NCBI GenBank assembly: GCA_913774725.1
Contig: CAJYIG010000008.1
Span: forward strand, 1 to 5,566
Direction of reading: 5' to 3'
From: an uncultured Curtobacterium sp.
Lineage (GTDB): Bacteria > Actinomycetota > Actinomycetes > Actinomycetales > Microbacteriaceae
DNA: 5,566 bases
How positions within the stretch are numbered: position 1 is the stretch's first letter; every line of letters begins with the position of its first letter. Below are positions 5,503-5,566 of the stretch, piece after piece. The position numbers and the translations under genes were made by a program. The notes under the pieces were generated by a model. It was not told the origin of the DNA. It made no database searches and was given only the letters and a program-made list of their open reading frames with translations.

Positions 5503-5566
5503 TCAGGCCGCGGGGATCAGGCCGTTCGGATTGAGCACGTACTTCGTCGCGGCGCCCTTGTCGAAC
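5503..5566 (-). CDS. 3' end of an unidentified protein gene
   Basis: The final 20 codons and a TGA stop (5505-5503) of a minus-strand gene are visible; its start lies beyond the right edge. The tail reads FDKGAATKYVLNPNGLIPAA, with G/C-ending codons except one AAT. A terminator hairpin lies 16 nt after the stop, which supports this being a real gene end. The segment LNPNGLIP loosely recalls the DPNGLLNPG tail of FAD-linked oxidases such as D-lactate dehydrogenase types. Twenty residues are too few to assign a family, so the product is left unnamed. It would be transcribed in the same direction as the UbiA gene but as a separate unit. Confidence 0.6.
   Translation of the reverse strand, partial: FDKGAATKYVLNPNGLIPAA

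Noticed and set aside
5501..5524. Direct repeat GATCAGGCCG (5501-5510 and 5515-5524)
   Set aside because: It is short and lies within and at the end of a coding tail; it looks like a coincidence of codons (CTGATC).
1..5566. CRISPR array, mobile element, tRNA/rRNA or defence system
   Set aside because: No spaced identical repeats, transposase-like protein, terminal inverted repeats, tRNA fold or known defence domains were seen.

Overview
The window comes from a very GC-rich genome (roughly 70% by eye). The coding style is high-GC actinobacterial: GTG starts, G/C-ending codons, leaderless-type promoters and terminator hairpins without a U-tract. Protein style suggests Microbacteriaceae (a Curtobacterium-like genome), but this is an impression; no RNA gene or other marker is present to fix the taxon.

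Layout from left to right. Positions 1-214 hold no convincing gene, only two repeats: a GGGCNN hexamer tract at the edge and a 50-bp sequence present twice at a 72-bp spacing. At 215-1120 (minus) lies an atypical short-chain dehydrogenase/reductase (SDR). It is divergent from a TetR-family repressor at 1214-1786 (plus). Their 93-bp intergenic region carries two near-identical operator-like inverted repeats, 31 bp apart centre to centre, placed over both predicted promoters. This is a textbook self-contained repressor/target pair. Next comes a stand-alone membrane acyltransferase of the acyltransferase-3 (OafA-type) family at 1854-3065 (plus), closed by a strong hairpin at 3097-3150. A class A flavoprotein monooxygenase at 3193-4404 (plus) then faces a UbiA-family membrane prenyltransferase at 4523-5401 (minus). 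The 118 bp between their stops hold an 18-bp minisatellite. At the right edge, the last 20 codons of a minus-strand gene end at 5503, followed by a 14-bp terminator hairpin.

Functional picture. The TetR/SDR pair probably responds to a small ligand. The acyltransferase probably decorates an extracytoplasmic glycan or glycolipid. The flavin monooxygenase and UbiA prenyltransferase are enzyme types that act together on aromatic, quinone-like or resorcinol-like substrates, but here they are convergent rather than in one operon, so a joint pathway is only a hypothesis. Three of the starts (TetR, monooxygenase, UbiA) have a TANNNT -10 element 6-7 nt before the start codon, which predicts leaderless mRNAs.

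I found no CRISPR array, insertion sequence, phage gene, toxin-antitoxin pair or defence system. Most of the window is ordinary actinobacterial chromosome. The points most worth a second look are the double operator, the in-frame hydrophobic extension and minisatellite after the monooxygenase stop, and the operator-like duplicated block at the left end.
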